In this document: one piece after another, positions 26,861 to 36,193 of the stretch | Numbering within the stretch: position 1 is the stretch's first letter | Layout: each line of letters starts with the position of its first letter | Assembly: GCF_051390635.1 (NCBI RefSeq) | Contig: NZ_JBPODT010000004.1 | Location: 620,001-684,000, forward strand | Direction of reading: 5' to 3' | Source of the DNA: Microbaculum sp051390635 | GTDB taxonomy: Bacteria; Pseudomonadota; Alphaproteobacteria; Rhizobiales; Tepidamorphaceae | Length of the DNA stretch: 64,000 nucleotides | Made by a program: the position numbers and the translations under genes | Notes under the pieces: generated by a model | What the model was told of the DNA's origin: nothing | The model's database searches: none | The model's input: the letters and a program-made list of their open reading frames with translations, nothing else

Positions 26861-28513
26861 ATGCTGAGAAGCGGACACGTGGATTCGTTCGCGCGGGACA
26901 ATCTGCCACCTCAGGAACAGTGGCCGGAATTCAAGTTCACCCTGCCGGAGCTGCAGTATCCGGAACGGCTGAACTGCGCTGTCGAACTGCTCGACAAGTG
27001 GGTGGAAGAGGGCAAGGGCGACCGGACCTGCCTGATCTCGCCGACCGAGACGCTGACCTATGCCGAGCTGCAGGCGCGGGTGAACCGGATCGCCAACGTG
27101 CTGACCAGGCGGCTCGGCATGGTGCCGGGCGGGCGGGTGCTTCTGCGCTCGGCCAACAACCCGATGATGGTCGCCGCCTATTTCGCGGTGCTTAAGGCCG
27201 GCGGCGTCGTCGTTGCCACCATGCCGCTTCTGCGCGCCAAGGAACTCGCCTATCCGATCCAGAAGACGAAGATCGATCTCGCGCTCTGCGACGTCCGTCT
27301 CGCCGAGGAGATGGAGAAGGCCAAGACGCAGGCGCCGGAACTGCAACGCATCGTCTATTGGGGCGGCGGCGACGACACGCTCGAGGCGATGATGGCCGAC
27401 GAGCCGGACACGTTCGAGGCCTGCGACACGGCGAGCGACGACGTATGCCTGATCGGCTTCACCTCGGGCACCACCGGCGTGCCGAAGGGCACGATGCATT
27501 TCCATCGCGACATGATGGCGATCTGCGACGCCTACGCGATGAACGTGCTGCGGCCCATCGAGAGCGACCGCTTCATTGGCTCGCCGCCGCTGGCCTTCAC
27601 CTTCGGCCTCGGCGGTCTGGTGCTGTTCCCGATGCGGGTCGGGGCCTCGACGGTGCTGCTCGAAGCGGCGCCACCGGACAAGCTGCTGGCGGCGATCCGG
27701 GACTTCAAGGCGACCGTGTCGTTCACCGCACCGACCGCCTACCGCGCCATGATCGACATGCTGCAGCCCGGCGACGTCGACAGCCTGCGCAAATGCGTGT
27801 CGGCCGGCGAGGCGTTGCCGAAGGCGACGTGGGATGCCTGGCACGAGGCGACCGGAATGACGCTTCTCGACGGCATCGGCGCGACCGAGCTTCTGCACAT
27901 CTTCATCGGCTCGCCGGAAGAAGAGGTGCGTCCCGGCGCGACCGGCAAGCCGGTGCCGGGCTACGAGGCGAAGGTCATCGGCGATGACGGCGATACGCTG
28001 CCGGCGGGCCAGATCGGCCGCCTTGCGGTGCGTGGTCCCACGGGGTGCCGCTATATCGCCGACGAGCGCCAGAAGGACTACGTCGTCGGCGGCTGGAACG
28101 TCACCGGCGACACCTACCTCATGGATGAGGACGGCTACTTCTGGTACCAGGCGCGCTCCGACGACATGATCGTTTCGTCGGGCTACAACATCGCCGGGCC
28201 GGAAGTGGAGGGCGCGCTGCTGACCCATCCGGCCGTGGCCTTCTGCGGCGTCGTCGGATCGCCGGACCGCGAGCGCGGCCAGATCGTCAAGGCCTACGTC
28301 CAACTCAAGGACGGCTATACCGGGTCCCCCGAACTCGCCGTCGAGCTTCAGACGCATGTGAAGAACGAGGTCGCGCCGTACAAGTATCCGCGCGCGATCA
28401 CCTTCGTCGACGCCCTGCCGCGCACCGAAACCGGCAAGTTGAAACGCGTCACCCTGCGCGAGATCGCCAGGGCGGAGGCCACCGAGAGCGTATCGCAATC
28501 AAAGGCCGGCTGA
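26861..28513 (+). CDS. 2-aminobenzoate-CoA ligase (benzoate-CoA ligase family)
   Basis: A 550-residue ANL adenylating enzyme that forms an acyl-adenylate and then the CoA thioester. The P-loop is FTSGTTGVPKG, the A8 hinge region SDDMIVSSGYNIAGPEVE, and A10 PRTETGKLKR with the catalytic Lys. Overall length and the N-terminal LPPQEQWPEF match 2-aminobenzoate-CoA ligases rather than long-chain or acetate enzymes. ATG 26861 has GGAGGAG upstream; the earlier in-frame Met overlaps that site. It makes the substrate for the monooxygenase/reductase fusion at the head of the operon. Confidence 0.88.
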   Translation: MLRSGHVDSFARDNLPPQEQWPEFKFTLPELQYPERLNCAVELLDKWVEEGKGDRTCLISPTETLTYAELQARVNRIANVLTRRLGMVPGGRVLLRSANNPMMVAAYFAVLKAGGVVVATMPLLRAKELAYPIQKTKIDLALCDVRLAEEMEKAKTQAPELQRIVYWGGGDDTLEAMMADEPDTFEACDTASDDVCLIGFTSGTTGVPKGTMHFHRDMMAICDAYAMNVLRPIESDRFIGSPPLAFTFGLGGLVLFPMRVGASTVLLEAAPPDKLLAAIRDFKATVSFTAPTAYRAMIDMLQPGDVDSLRKCVSAGEALPKATWDAWHEATGMTLLDGIGATELLHIFIGSPEEEVRPGATGKPVPGYEAKVIGDDGDTLPAGQIGRLAVRGPTGCRYIADERQKDYVVGGWNVTGDTYLMDEDGYFWYQARSDDMIVSSGYNIAGPEVEGALLTHPAVAFCGVVGSPDRERGQIVKAYVQLKDGYTGSPELAVELQTHVKNEVAPYKYPRAITFVDALPRTETGKLKRVTLREIARAEATESVSQSKAG

Positions 28514-28549
28514 GGCCAAATGCACCATGATATCAAGGAGGTTGCACCT

Positions 28550-28990
28550 GTGTCTGTGACGAGCCTGCCCGCGGCAGCGGATGAGAACGATCGGCCGGAA
28601 ACCCTTCTGCCCGCCGGCTGGCAGCGGCCGAAGGGCTATTCCAACGGCATGAAGGCGAACGGTACGGTCGTCGTCACCGGCGGCGTTGTCGGCTGGGACG
28701 CGAACGAGCAGTTCCCCGACACCTTCGGCGCGCAAATACGCCAGACCCTGTCGAACATCCGGGAAATCCTGGCGGCCGGCGGTGCGCATCCGCGCCATCT
28801 CGTCCGGCTCACCTGGTATGTCACCGACCTCGACGCCTACCGTGCCAATCTCAAGGAGGTCGGCCGCGCCTATCGCGACGAGATCGGCCCCTATTTCCCG
28901 GCGATGGCGGTGGTGCAGGTCGTCGGCCTCGTCGAGCCGAAGGCCATGATCGAGATCGAAGCCACCGCGGTCGTCCCGACGGACGTGTGA
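28550..28990 (+). CDS. RidA family enamine/imine deaminase
   Basis: 146 residues from GTG 28550. That start is chosen because a perfect AAGGAGG (28535-28541) lies eight bases upstream; an earlier ATG at 28520 would put the Shine-Dalgarno inside the gene. RidA/YjgF landmarks: VVVTGGVVGWD, ILAAGGAHPRHLVRLTWYVTDL and AMIEIEATAVVP. RidA proteins hydrolyse reactive enamines and imines to ketones and ammonia. In an operon for an aminated ring, it plausibly removes the amino group after dearomatisation. Ends at the base before the convergent symporter's stop. Confidence 0.88.
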   Translation: MSVTSLPAAADENDRPETLLPAGWQRPKGYSNGMKANGTVVVTGGVVGWDANEQFPDTFGAQIRQTLSNIREILAAGGAHPRHLVRLTWYVTDLDAYRANLKEVGRAYRDEIGPYFPAMAVVQVVGLVEPKAMIEIEATAVVPTDV

Positions 28991-30448
28991 TCAGATCGGG
29001 AAGACCAGCGGCGCGAGCGTGAGGGCGATGACGGCGACGATCAGGATGGATACGACGTCGAGCACCGCCCCCACCCTCAGCATCTGACGCGCATCGAGCG
29101 AGCCAGATCCGAACACGATGGCGTTCGGAGGCGTGGCGACCGGCAGCATGAATCCGAGCGAGGCGGCGAGCGCCACGGGCAAAGCCAGCGTCAGCGCGTT
29201 CTCGCCCATGCCGATCGCCGCTGCTCCGGCCACCGGCAGGAAGACGGCCGCCATCGCCGTGTTGCTGGCCAGTTCGCCGAGATAGACGATCACGGTCATC
29301 ACGACCAGGATCATCAACCAGCCGGGCAGCGCCTCCATGTCGGCGAGGTGCGCGCCGATCCAGTCGGACAGGCCGGACGAACCGATGGCGGAGGCGAGTG
29401 CCAGGCCGCCGCCGAACAGGATCAGCACGTCCCAGCGAAGGTCCTTCAGATCGGACCAGCCGAGCAGGCGGCCACCGGTCTTCGGCCGCGCCGGGATGAT
29501 GAAAAGGGCGAGTGCGCCAATCATGGCAATGCCGGTGTCGCCGAGCGGCAGGCCGGGAAACAAATGCTCCATCAGCGGTCGTGTCAGCCAGGCCAGCGCG
29601 ACCAGGACCATGATCGCCGCGACCAGCTTTTCCTCCCGCATCATCGGCCCCGGCGCGGGGATCTCGTGGGCCGGCCCGGCGTGAATGGCGCGCCAGGGCA
29701 CGTCGAAGGCGATTTTCGTCAGCAGCACCCAGGTCACCGGCAATAGGACGATCACGGTCGGGACACCGACCAGCATCCAGTCGGCGAAACCGATTTCGAT
29801 GCCCTGCAGGTCCTGCATATAGCCGGCAAGGAGGGCATTCGGCGGCGTGCCGATCAGGCTCCCCATGCCGCCGATCGTCGCCGAATAGGCGATGCTCAGC
29901 ATCAGCGCGGCCGAGAATCCCCGGGCCATGGCGGGATCGTCGCCGTGCTCGCTCATGGTGGCGGCGATCGACTGGCCGATCGGCAGCATCACCATCGCGG
30001 TCGCGGTATTGCTGATCCACATCGACAGGAATGCCGTCGTTGCCATGATCCCGGCGATGATCGCCGCAGGACCGGATCCCGCGTAATGCAGAACCCACCA
30101 GGCGAGCCGCCTGTGCAGCTGCCAGCGCGCCATGGCGCGGGCGATGATGAACCCGCCCAGGAACAGGAAGATCAGCGGATGGGCATAGGAGGATGCCGCC
30201 CTTTCGATCGTCGCAATGCCGGCAAGCGGGAAAAGCGCCAGAGGCACCATCGCGGTGGCGGCCAGCGGCAGCGCCTCGCTCATCCACCAGGTCGCCATCA
30301 GGATCGCGATCGCCGCGGTATGCCAGGCAACGGGATCAAGGCCTTCCGGCGCGCCCCACAGGCTCATCGCCAATGCGATGGCCGGACCGGCGAAAAGCCC
30401 CGTGAGGCGCGATCGCGGTGTAGCGGCGGTCGTCGAATCAACGGACAT
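28991..30448 (-). CDS. SLC13/DASS family sodium-anion symporter
   Basis: A 485-residue membrane protein with about eleven hydrophobic segments. The two inverted-repeat SNT-type motifs are clear: SNTATAMVMLPI in the first half and ELASNTAMAAVF in the second, each with a following Pro loop (GTPPNALL and ATPPNAIVFG). The family imports dicarboxylates, citrate or sulphate with Na+. Anion specificity is not predictable here. Convergent with, and touching, ridA; divergent from the antiporter gene. Confidence 0.9.
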   Translation of the reverse strand: MSVDSTTAATPRSRLTGLFAGPAIALAMSLWGAPEGLDPVAWHTAAIAILMATWWMSEALPLAATAMVPLALFPLAGIATIERAASSYAHPLIFLFLGGFIIARAMARWQLHRRLAWWVLHYAGSGPAAIIAGIMATTAFLSMWISNTATAMVMLPIGQSIAATMSEHGDDPAMARGFSAALMLSIAYSATIGGMGSLIGTPPNALLAGYMQDLQGIEIGFADWMLVGVPTVIVLLPVTWVLLTKIAFDVPWRAIHAGPAHEIPAPGPMMREEKLVAAIMVLVALAWLTRPLMEHLFPGLPLGDTGIAMIGALALFIIPARPKTGGRLLGWSDLKDLRWDVLILFGGGLALASAIGSSGLSDWIGAHLADMEALPGWLMILVVMTVIVYLGELASNTAMAAVFLPVAGAAAIGMGENALTLALPVALAASLGFMLPVATPPNAIVFGSGSLDARQMLRVGAVLDVVSILIVAVIALTLAPLVFPI

Positions 30449-30613
30449 ACACTTCTCCCGGCGACAGACTAAGGGACTGGATTACGACGATACCAGCGGT
30501 ATGACCCCGGATATTGCAGCCAAGTGAGACTCGACCTGCCGATACACCGAGGCACTTGAGCCCGGGCGCAATGGCGCGGTACGAATCGCGTTCCTTTTTC
30601 ACAGGCCGGCTAA

Positions 30614-33109
30614 ATGCTCGCACTCGCCGACACGATTCTCATCATCGCCGGCCTTCTGGTGGTGGTCAGCGTGCTGCAACCGCTGGCGCGGCGTTTCGGG
30701 CTGCCGAACGCGGTCGTGCTCGCGTTCGTCGGTGTCCTGATCGGCTTTGCCGCCACGGCGCTGGTCCAGTTCGGACGCACGCCCGGCCTGGACACCATGG
30801 CGGAAATGGTTCTGGGCGTACCGATCACCTCGGCGGGCTTCATCCACATCTTCCTGCCCGTGCTGTTGTTCCAGGCGGCCCTCGACGTCGACGTCCGACG
30901 GATGATGGACGACGCGGCGCCGATCTTCGCGCTTGCCGTGCTCGCCGTTGTCGTGTCGACCGGGGTGATCGGCGTATCGCTGTGGTGGGCCTCCGACGTA
31001 TCCATCGTCGCCTGCCTGCTGGTGGGTGCAATCGTGGCGACGACCGATCCGGCCGCCGTGGTTGCAATCTTTCGCGAACTCGGTGCGCCGAGCCGGCTGA
31101 CGCGGCTGGTGGAAGGCGAGAGCCTGCTCAACGATGCCACCGCCATCGTCCTTTACACGGTGCTGCTGGCCATGCTGCTGACCGGCGCCGAACCGAGCCT
31201 GACGGACGCGACGCGGATGTTCCTCGTATCGCTGCTCGGCGGCGCCGCGGCGGGTTTCGTCGGGGCCCGGCTCGCCACGGCGGTGCTGCCCTACATGCGC
31301 GGCTCACAGGCCGCCGAGCTGACGTTGTCGATTGGCGTACCCTATCTCCTTTTCATCGTCTGCGAGCGGTATCTGGAAGTATCCGGCGTCGTCGCCGTTG
31401 TTGTCGCCGGGCTTGTCGTCGGCGCCGTCGCGCGCAATCGGATGGCACCGGCGTCCTGGGCGTTCCTGTCGCGGATCTGGGAGCAGCTCGCCTTCCTCGC
31501 CGGATCGCTAGTCTTCATCCTCGCCGCGATCGTGGTGCCGCACCTGCTGCTCGGCGTCAGCCTGGTCGACGTGATGCTGGTCGGCGTCGTCGTCGTCGCC
31601 GCGCTGGCCGCCCGGGCAATCGTGCTGTTCGCCGTCATGCCGGCGATGGCGCTGGTGCGGCTCGGCGAACGGATCAGCGGCCCGTACAAGTTCGTGATCC
31701 TGTGGGGCGGCCTGCGCGGGGCGGTGACGCTGGCGCTGGCGATGTCGATCACCGAGAACAGCCTGATCTCGCCCGACGTGCAGCGTTTCGTCGCGATCGT
31801 CGCGACCGGCTTCGTGCTGTTCAGCCTGCTGGTCGGCGGGACGACCCTGAGGCCGCTGATCCGGCTGATGCGGATCGACCGGCTGTCTCCCATCGATCAG
31901 GCGATGCGGGCGCAGATCCTGTCGCTGGCGCTCGATTCCGTGCGCGAAACCGTCGAGGAAACGGCGAAACGCTACAATATCGATCCGAAACCCGCTCGCG
32001 ATGCGTTGCGGCCCTACCGCCGGCATGTCGAGGACCTGGCCGGCACGGGAACCGCGCTCGAGGCGATTCCCGACCGCGACCGGATCACCATCGGTCTGAT
32101 CGCGCTCGTCAATCGCGAGCGGGACGTGATCGCCGAGCATGGGGCCGGCAGGGCGATTTCCCTGGCGATCATGGAGCGGCTCCTGGCCAACACCGAACGC
32201 ATGGCGGACGCGACCCGGTCCGACGGCCGGCTCGGTTACACGCACGCCGCACAGGCACGGCTCGGGTTCGGCAGGCGGTTTCGCTTCGCTCACCTGCTGC
32301 ACCGCAGGCTCATGATCGAGGGGCCGCTTGAACATTGCATTGCCGATCGTTTCGAGGTGCTGATGGTCACGCGGATCGTACTCGAGGAGCTAGATCGTTT
32401 CGCCCGGAGCAAGCTGAAGCGGGTGCTCGGCGTGCGCGTGGCAGACCTCCTGAGCGAAATCCTGGCGCAGCGGACGGAGGCGGCCGTCTCGGCGCTCGAC
32501 GCACTCCGGCTGCAATATCCCGAGTACGCACAGACCATCGAACAGCGTTTCCTGGGCCAGCTCGCGGTCAGGCTCGAATCGGCCGAGTACAACGCCCTGC
32601 GCGACGAGGCGCTGATCGGACCGGAACTCTACGGCGACCTGAAACGCGAACTGCAGGCGGTACACGCCGCGCTGGAGCGGCGACCGCGGCTCGATCTGGG
32701 ACTCGATACCGCGACGCTCGTCGACAAGTTTCCAATGTTTTCGGCGCTCGAAGAGGCGGAACGCCGCAAAATCCGCGCGCTGCTTCGGCCGCGGCTGGCG
32801 GTTCCCGGCGAGCGGCTCATCACCAAGGGCGAGCGCGGCACTTCGGCCTACTTCATATCGTCCGGTGCCGCCGAGGTCGCCGCGCCGCAGGGGAAGATCC
32901 GGCTCGGACGTGGCGATTTCTTCGGTGAGATGGCGCTGATCATGAACCAGCCTCGCCAGGCCGACGTCGTGGCGCTCGGCTATTGTCAGTTGCTGGTGCT
33001 CGAGGAAAGCGCGTTTCGCCGGCTCCTCGACACCAATCCGGCGATCAAGGCGCACATGGACACCGTCGCGCACAAACGCCAGCGCATGAACGTGGCGAAC
33101 GGGACGTGA
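30614..33109 (+). CDS. NhaP-type cation:proton antiporter with C-terminal cyclic-nucleotide-binding domain
   Basis: An 831-residue protein. Residues ~1-415 are a CPA1 Na+/H+ exchanger with the paired-charge segment TTDPAAVVAI and the EGESLLNDAT stretch of NhaP/NHE proteins, then GGLRGAVTLALA. A ~280-residue helical linker follows. Residues ~690-820 form a cNMP-binding fold whose phosphate cassette reads GDFFGEMALIMNQPRQADV, keeping the FGE and R-x-A residues needed to hold cAMP or cGMP. The combination resembles regulated NHEs. The stop codon is embedded in a 14-bp repeat. Confidence 0.9.
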   Translation: MLALADTILIIAGLLVVVSVLQPLARRFGLPNAVVLAFVGVLIGFAATALVQFGRTPGLDTMAEMVLGVPITSAGFIHIFLPVLLFQAALDVDVRRMMDDAAPIFALAVLAVVVSTGVIGVSLWWASDVSIVACLLVGAIVATTDPAAVVAIFRELGAPSRLTRLVEGESLLNDATAIVLYTVLLAMLLTGAEPSLTDATRMFLVSLLGGAAAGFVGARLATAVLPYMRGSQAAELTLSIGVPYLLFIVCERYLEVSGVVAVVVAGLVVGAVARNRMAPASWAFLSRIWEQLAFLAGSLVFILAAIVVPHLLLGVSLVDVMLVGVVVVAALAARAIVLFAVMPAMALVRLGERISGPYKFVILWGGLRGAVTLALAMSITENSLISPDVQRFVAIVATGFVLFSLLVGGTTLRPLIRLMRIDRLSPIDQAMRAQILSLALDSVRETVEETAKRYNIDPKPARDALRPYRRHVEDLAGTGTALEAIPDRDRITIGLIALVNRERDVIAEHGAGRAISLAIMERLLANTERMADATRSDGRLGYTHAAQARLGFGRRFRFAHLLHRRLMIEGPLEHCIADRFEVLMVTRIVLEELDRFARSKLKRVLGVRVADLLSEILAQRTEAAVSALDALRLQYPEYAQTIEQRFLGQLAVRLESAEYNALRDEALIGPELYGDLKRELQAVHAALERRPRLDLGLDTATLVDKFPMFSALEEAERRKIRALLRPRLAVPGERLITKGERGTSAYFISSGAAEVAAPQGKIRLGRGDFFGEMALIMNQPRQADVVALGYCQLLVLEESAFRRLLDTNPAIKAHMDTVAHKRQRMNVANGT

Positions 33110-33137
33110 CGAACGGAGCGTGACGAACGGAGCGTGA
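33096..33137. repeat. 14-bp tandem repeat carrying three stop codons
   Basis: CGAACGGGACGTGA (33096-33109) ends with the antiporter's TGA. CGAACGGAGCGTGA follows twice, at 33110-33123 and 33124-33137. Each copy ends in TGA. Confidence 0.9.
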
Positions 33138-33150
33138 CCGGGCGCGACCG

Positions 33151-34866
33151 CTATTTCAGCGTGTTGTTGACCGCGAGCGCCCAGACATCTTTCAGGCGGC
33201 CGTCGAGGACGGCCTTCACGCCGTACATCGCCGTGGACACGGCCTGCCCAACCTCGACGGTGGGCGGCATCACCAGCTCCATACGGTTGACGACGACGTC
33301 GAGCAGGGCCGGGCCGTCCTGGCTCAGCCACTCCGTCATCGCCGGCTCCAGGTCGTCGGCATTCTCGACGCGCCTGCCGTAGAAGCCGCAGGCCCTGGCG
33401 AGAGCGGAGAAATCCGGATTGTGCAGGTCGGTGAAGGCGTCGAGCATGCCCTCGACCTTCATCTCCATCTCGACGAAGCCGAGAGATCCGTTGTTGAAGA
33501 CCACGAGCTTCACCGGCAGCTTTTCCTGGACGAGCGTCAACAGGTCGCCCATCAGCATGGTCATGCCGCCGTCGCCGCACATGGCGACGACCTGGCGGCC
33601 GGGATGCGATTTCTGGCAGCCGATCGCCATCGGATAGGAGTTCGCCATGGTGCCGTGCAGCAGGCTTGTCAGGAAGCGCCGCTTCCCGTTGGCGCGCAGG
33701 TAGCGCAGCATCCACACGAAGGTGGTGCCGCCTTCGGAGGTGAAGATCGCGTCGTCGTTGGCGAGCTCGTTCAGCATGGTGGCGACATATTGCGGGTGGA
33801 TGAGATCGGGCGATCTCTCCCTGGCCTGCTCTTCGAGTGTCTTCAGGCTTTTCTCGTGTTCCTTCAGGCTCGCCTTGAGGAAAGTGTCGTCGGCGCGCGC
33901 GTCGAGAAGCGGCAGCAGCGCCGTGATGGTGGCGTTCACGTCGCCGACGAGGCCGAGCGTCACCGGCGTTCGCCGGCCGATATGGGCGGGATCGATGTCG
34001 ATCTGCACGATCTTGGCCTTCCGCGGATAGAACTGCGGCCAGGCGAAATCGGTGCCCAGGCACAGAAGCAGGTCGCAATGCTCGACCGCCTCGAAACCGG
34101 ACTTCATGCCGATCAGCCCGGTCATCGAGACGTTGTAGGGATTGTCGTGCTCGAGGAATTCCTTGGCGCGCGAGGTGTGGGCGACCGGCGCCTTCAGCCT
34201 GGCCGCCAGCGCCACCACCGCGTCGTGGGCGTGCCGGCAGCCGATGCCGCCGTAGACGGTGATCTTGTTCGCGCCATTGATGAGTTCGGCGAGCTCGTTC
34301 AGCTCGTCGTCGCTCGGGCGGATGACGGGGCTGGGCCGGGACACCTTCCAGTGGGTCTCGTCCTCGGTCCGTTCCTTGGTCATGTCGCCGTTGACTATGA
34401 TGACGGCAACACCGCGCTTGGTCAGCGCGGCCTGGGCGGCCTGCACCGTTATCCGGCGGGCCTGGTCGGGGTGGGATATGTATTCGCAGAACACCGAGTA
34501 CTGCTCGTAGATCTTCTTCTGGTCGACGTCCTGCGGGAAGCTCAGGCCGGACTGGATGCGGTCGATCTGCGAGGCGATCATAACCACGGGCGCGCCGTTG
34601 CGGTGGCTCTCGAACAGGCCGTTGACGAAATGCAGGCTGCCAGGACCCGCCGAGCCGGCGCAGACCGCCAGCTCGTCGGTCATGAAGGCATCGGCGCCGG
34701 CGGCGAAACCCGCGACCTCCTCATGGCGGACGTGGATCCATTCCATGCCCTTGCGGCGGATCGCGTCGGTGACGAAATTGAGCGTGTCGCCGACGATGCC
34801 GTAGCAGCGCCTGGCGCCGGCTTCCATCAGGGCGTCGACGATGACATCGGCTACGAGCTTGGACAT
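33151..34866 (-). CDS. poxB: thiamine-diphosphate pyruvate dehydrogenase (quinone), PoxB-like
   Basis: A 571-residue ThDP enzyme, the length of E. coli PoxB, which oxidatively decarboxylates pyruvate to acetate and passes electrons to quinone at the membrane. The catalytic Glu is in RHEEVAGFAAGADA, the central domain binds FAD, and the ThDP-Mg motif runs from GDGGMTMLMGD to NNGSLG. The C-terminal ~25 residues could be the membrane-binding tail. It could supply acetate for the acs gene at 50.7 kb. An acetolactate-synthase-like alternative is less likely because of overall similarity to PoxB. Confidence 0.85.
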   Translation of the reverse strand: MSKLVADVIVDALMEAGARRCYGIVGDTLNFVTDAIRRKGMEWIHVRHEEVAGFAAGADAFMTDELAVCAGSAGPGSLHFVNGLFESHRNGAPVVMIASQIDRIQSGLSFPQDVDQKKIYEQYSVFCEYISHPDQARRITVQAAQAALTKRGVAVIIVNGDMTKERTEDETHWKVSRPSPVIRPSDDELNELAELINGANKITVYGGIGCRHAHDAVVALAARLKAPVAHTSRAKEFLEHDNPYNVSMTGLIGMKSGFEAVEHCDLLLCLGTDFAWPQFYPRKAKIVQIDIDPAHIGRRTPVTLGLVGDVNATITALLPLLDARADDTFLKASLKEHEKSLKTLEEQARERSPDLIHPQYVATMLNELANDDAIFTSEGGTTFVWMLRYLRANGKRRFLTSLLHGTMANSYPMAIGCQKSHPGRQVVAMCGDGGMTMLMGDLLTLVQEKLPVKLVVFNNGSLGFVEMEMKVEGMLDAFTDLHNPDFSALARACGFYGRRVENADDLEPAMTEWLSQDGPALLDVVVNRMELVMPPTVEVGQAVSTAMYGVKAVLDGRLKDVWALAVNNTLK

Positions 34867-35008
34867 GGCGCCGGTCTCCTTGCTGGCTCGGGGCGGCTAT
34901 GGGCCTTCGCGTATGGGTCGCAGTCGGCGGCGACTATGCCGCACCGGCTGCATCATTTTGTTAACGCGGCGTCGGATTCCCGACCGGATCGCCCGGACGG
35001 GGCCTGGT

Positions 35009-35995
35009 TCAGGATTTCCGGGCGGACTGACGCGGAGATTCGCCGAAGCGCTGGCGGTAGTATTGCGCGAACCGCCCGAGATGGGCAAAGCCCCAGCGGG
35101 CGGCGACATCCGACACGCTCGCCTCGTCTTCCGCGAGCCGGAAGGCGAGACGGCAGCGGTCGAGCCGCTCGTCGCGAAGGACCTGTATCGGCGGCATCCC
35201 GAGAAACTGCTTGAAGCCGTATTGCAGGGTGCGGCCGGCGACGCCGCTGGCGCGTGCGATCTCGGCGCTGGTCAGCGGCCTGTCGGCATTGGCGCGGATA
35301 TACTCGAGCGCTGTCTTCACGTAGAGCGGCAACGGCCCGGATCCGGCGTGGTGGGCGAAATGCGAATGGGAGTTCGCCTGGACCTCGACCAGTTCGCGCA
35401 GCAGCTCGGCGGCGTAGAAATCGATACGGTCCTTGGCGCCGGCGTCCGAGCCGCTTTTCTCGACGCAGCGCATGAAGGCGACCACGTGGCGCAGCCATGC
35501 GGCGGCTTCGGGCCGCGTCATCTCCATCGCCGCGTCGAAGGTCAGGGGCGCGTCAATGCCGCGGCCGAAATAGTCCGACGCGACGGATTCCAGGACCGAG
35601 CGGGCGACCTGGACCTGCAGCTTCCGGCAGCCGGCCCACCAGCGCATCGCGGTGTAGCGGTTCGGGTTGAGGATCGACGCCTGGCGGCAATCGGCGATGA
35701 ACGCGCGGCGGCCGGTCTGGATCGAAGCCGCGCCGGCCAGCGGGATCTGGATCAGGTAGAAGGTGTCGAGCTCACCGGGCTCGATCTCCACGTCGGCGCC
35801 GTAGCCGATGTAGCTGAGCGACAGAAGGCCGGTGTCCACGTGGTTCTGAACCGTGCGAAAGCGGCCGCGCTCGCCGGTGATCTTCAGCCGATGCGGACAG
35901 AACACACGCGCGACCTGCTCGCGGGCCTCGTCGAGATCCGCGGTGCGGAACAGATTGTAGCGGGCCAGCGGCTCGTGCACTGCCTGTAGGGCCAC
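35009..35995 (-). CDS. AraC family transcriptional regulator (IifR/IndR-like context)
   Basis: 328 residues from GTG 35995, chosen because GGGAGGA lies six bases upstream; the frame stays open to 36076 without a ribosome site. Residues ~1-200 are an AraC-binding-like sensor domain, and the last ~100 residues hold two helix-turn-helices (LTSAEIARASGVAGRTLQYG and SVSDVAARWGFAHLGRFAQY). Divergent from an SDR and StyA-like monooxygenase, which it probably activates. AraC regulators with this neighbourhood are reported in indole-degradation clusters. Confidence 0.85.
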   Translation of the reverse strand: MALQAVHEPLARYNLFRTADLDEAREQVARVFCPHRLKITGERGRFRTVQNHVDTGLLSLSYIGYGADVEIEPGELDTFYLIQIPLAGAASIQTGRRAFIADCRQASILNPNRYTAMRWWAGCRKLQVQVARSVLESVASDYFGRGIDAPLTFDAAMEMTRPEAAAWLRHVVAFMRCVEKSGSDAGAKDRIDFYAAELLRELVEVQANSHSHFAHHAGSGPLPLYVKTALEYIRANADRPLTSAEIARASGVAGRTLQYGFKQFLGMPPIQVLRDERLDRCRLAFRLAEDEASVSDVAARWGFAHLGRFAQYYRQRFGESPRQSARKS

Positions 35996-36160
35996 GTACG
36001 TCCTCCCGACGACGCAGTGTTGCCGGTGGTTTCCTTCGAGGGCGGCGGCTCTATTGCGGACCGGGCCGGCGGTCAATGGCCGGCCGATCGGTTCGTTGCG
36101 TTTTCTGGATAGTCGCCGCGCCTGCCGGCTTTCCTTCGTCGCCTTTCCAATGATTGTTTT

Positions 36161-36176
36161 ATTTCAAGCATAAAGT
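36161..36176. promoter_or_regulatory. shared dyad operator, copy B
   Basis: ATTTCAAGCATAAAGT, 17 bases before the SDR start in the AraC/SDR divergent gap; one mismatch to 21049-21064 before the anthranilyl-CoA operon. The placement over the likely transcription start suggests repression. Confidence 0.6.
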
Positions 36177-36193
36177 AACGGGAAGGACAACGC

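Noticed and set aside
24641..28498. A 1285-codon minus-strand open frame
   Set aside because: It is fully antisense to the hydratase, dehydrogenase and ligase genes; composition is His/Arg/Gly-rich with no domain, as expected from GC-rich third positions. Similar long shadows at 11897-14689, 47157-49220 and 50429-52867 were dismissed for the same reason.
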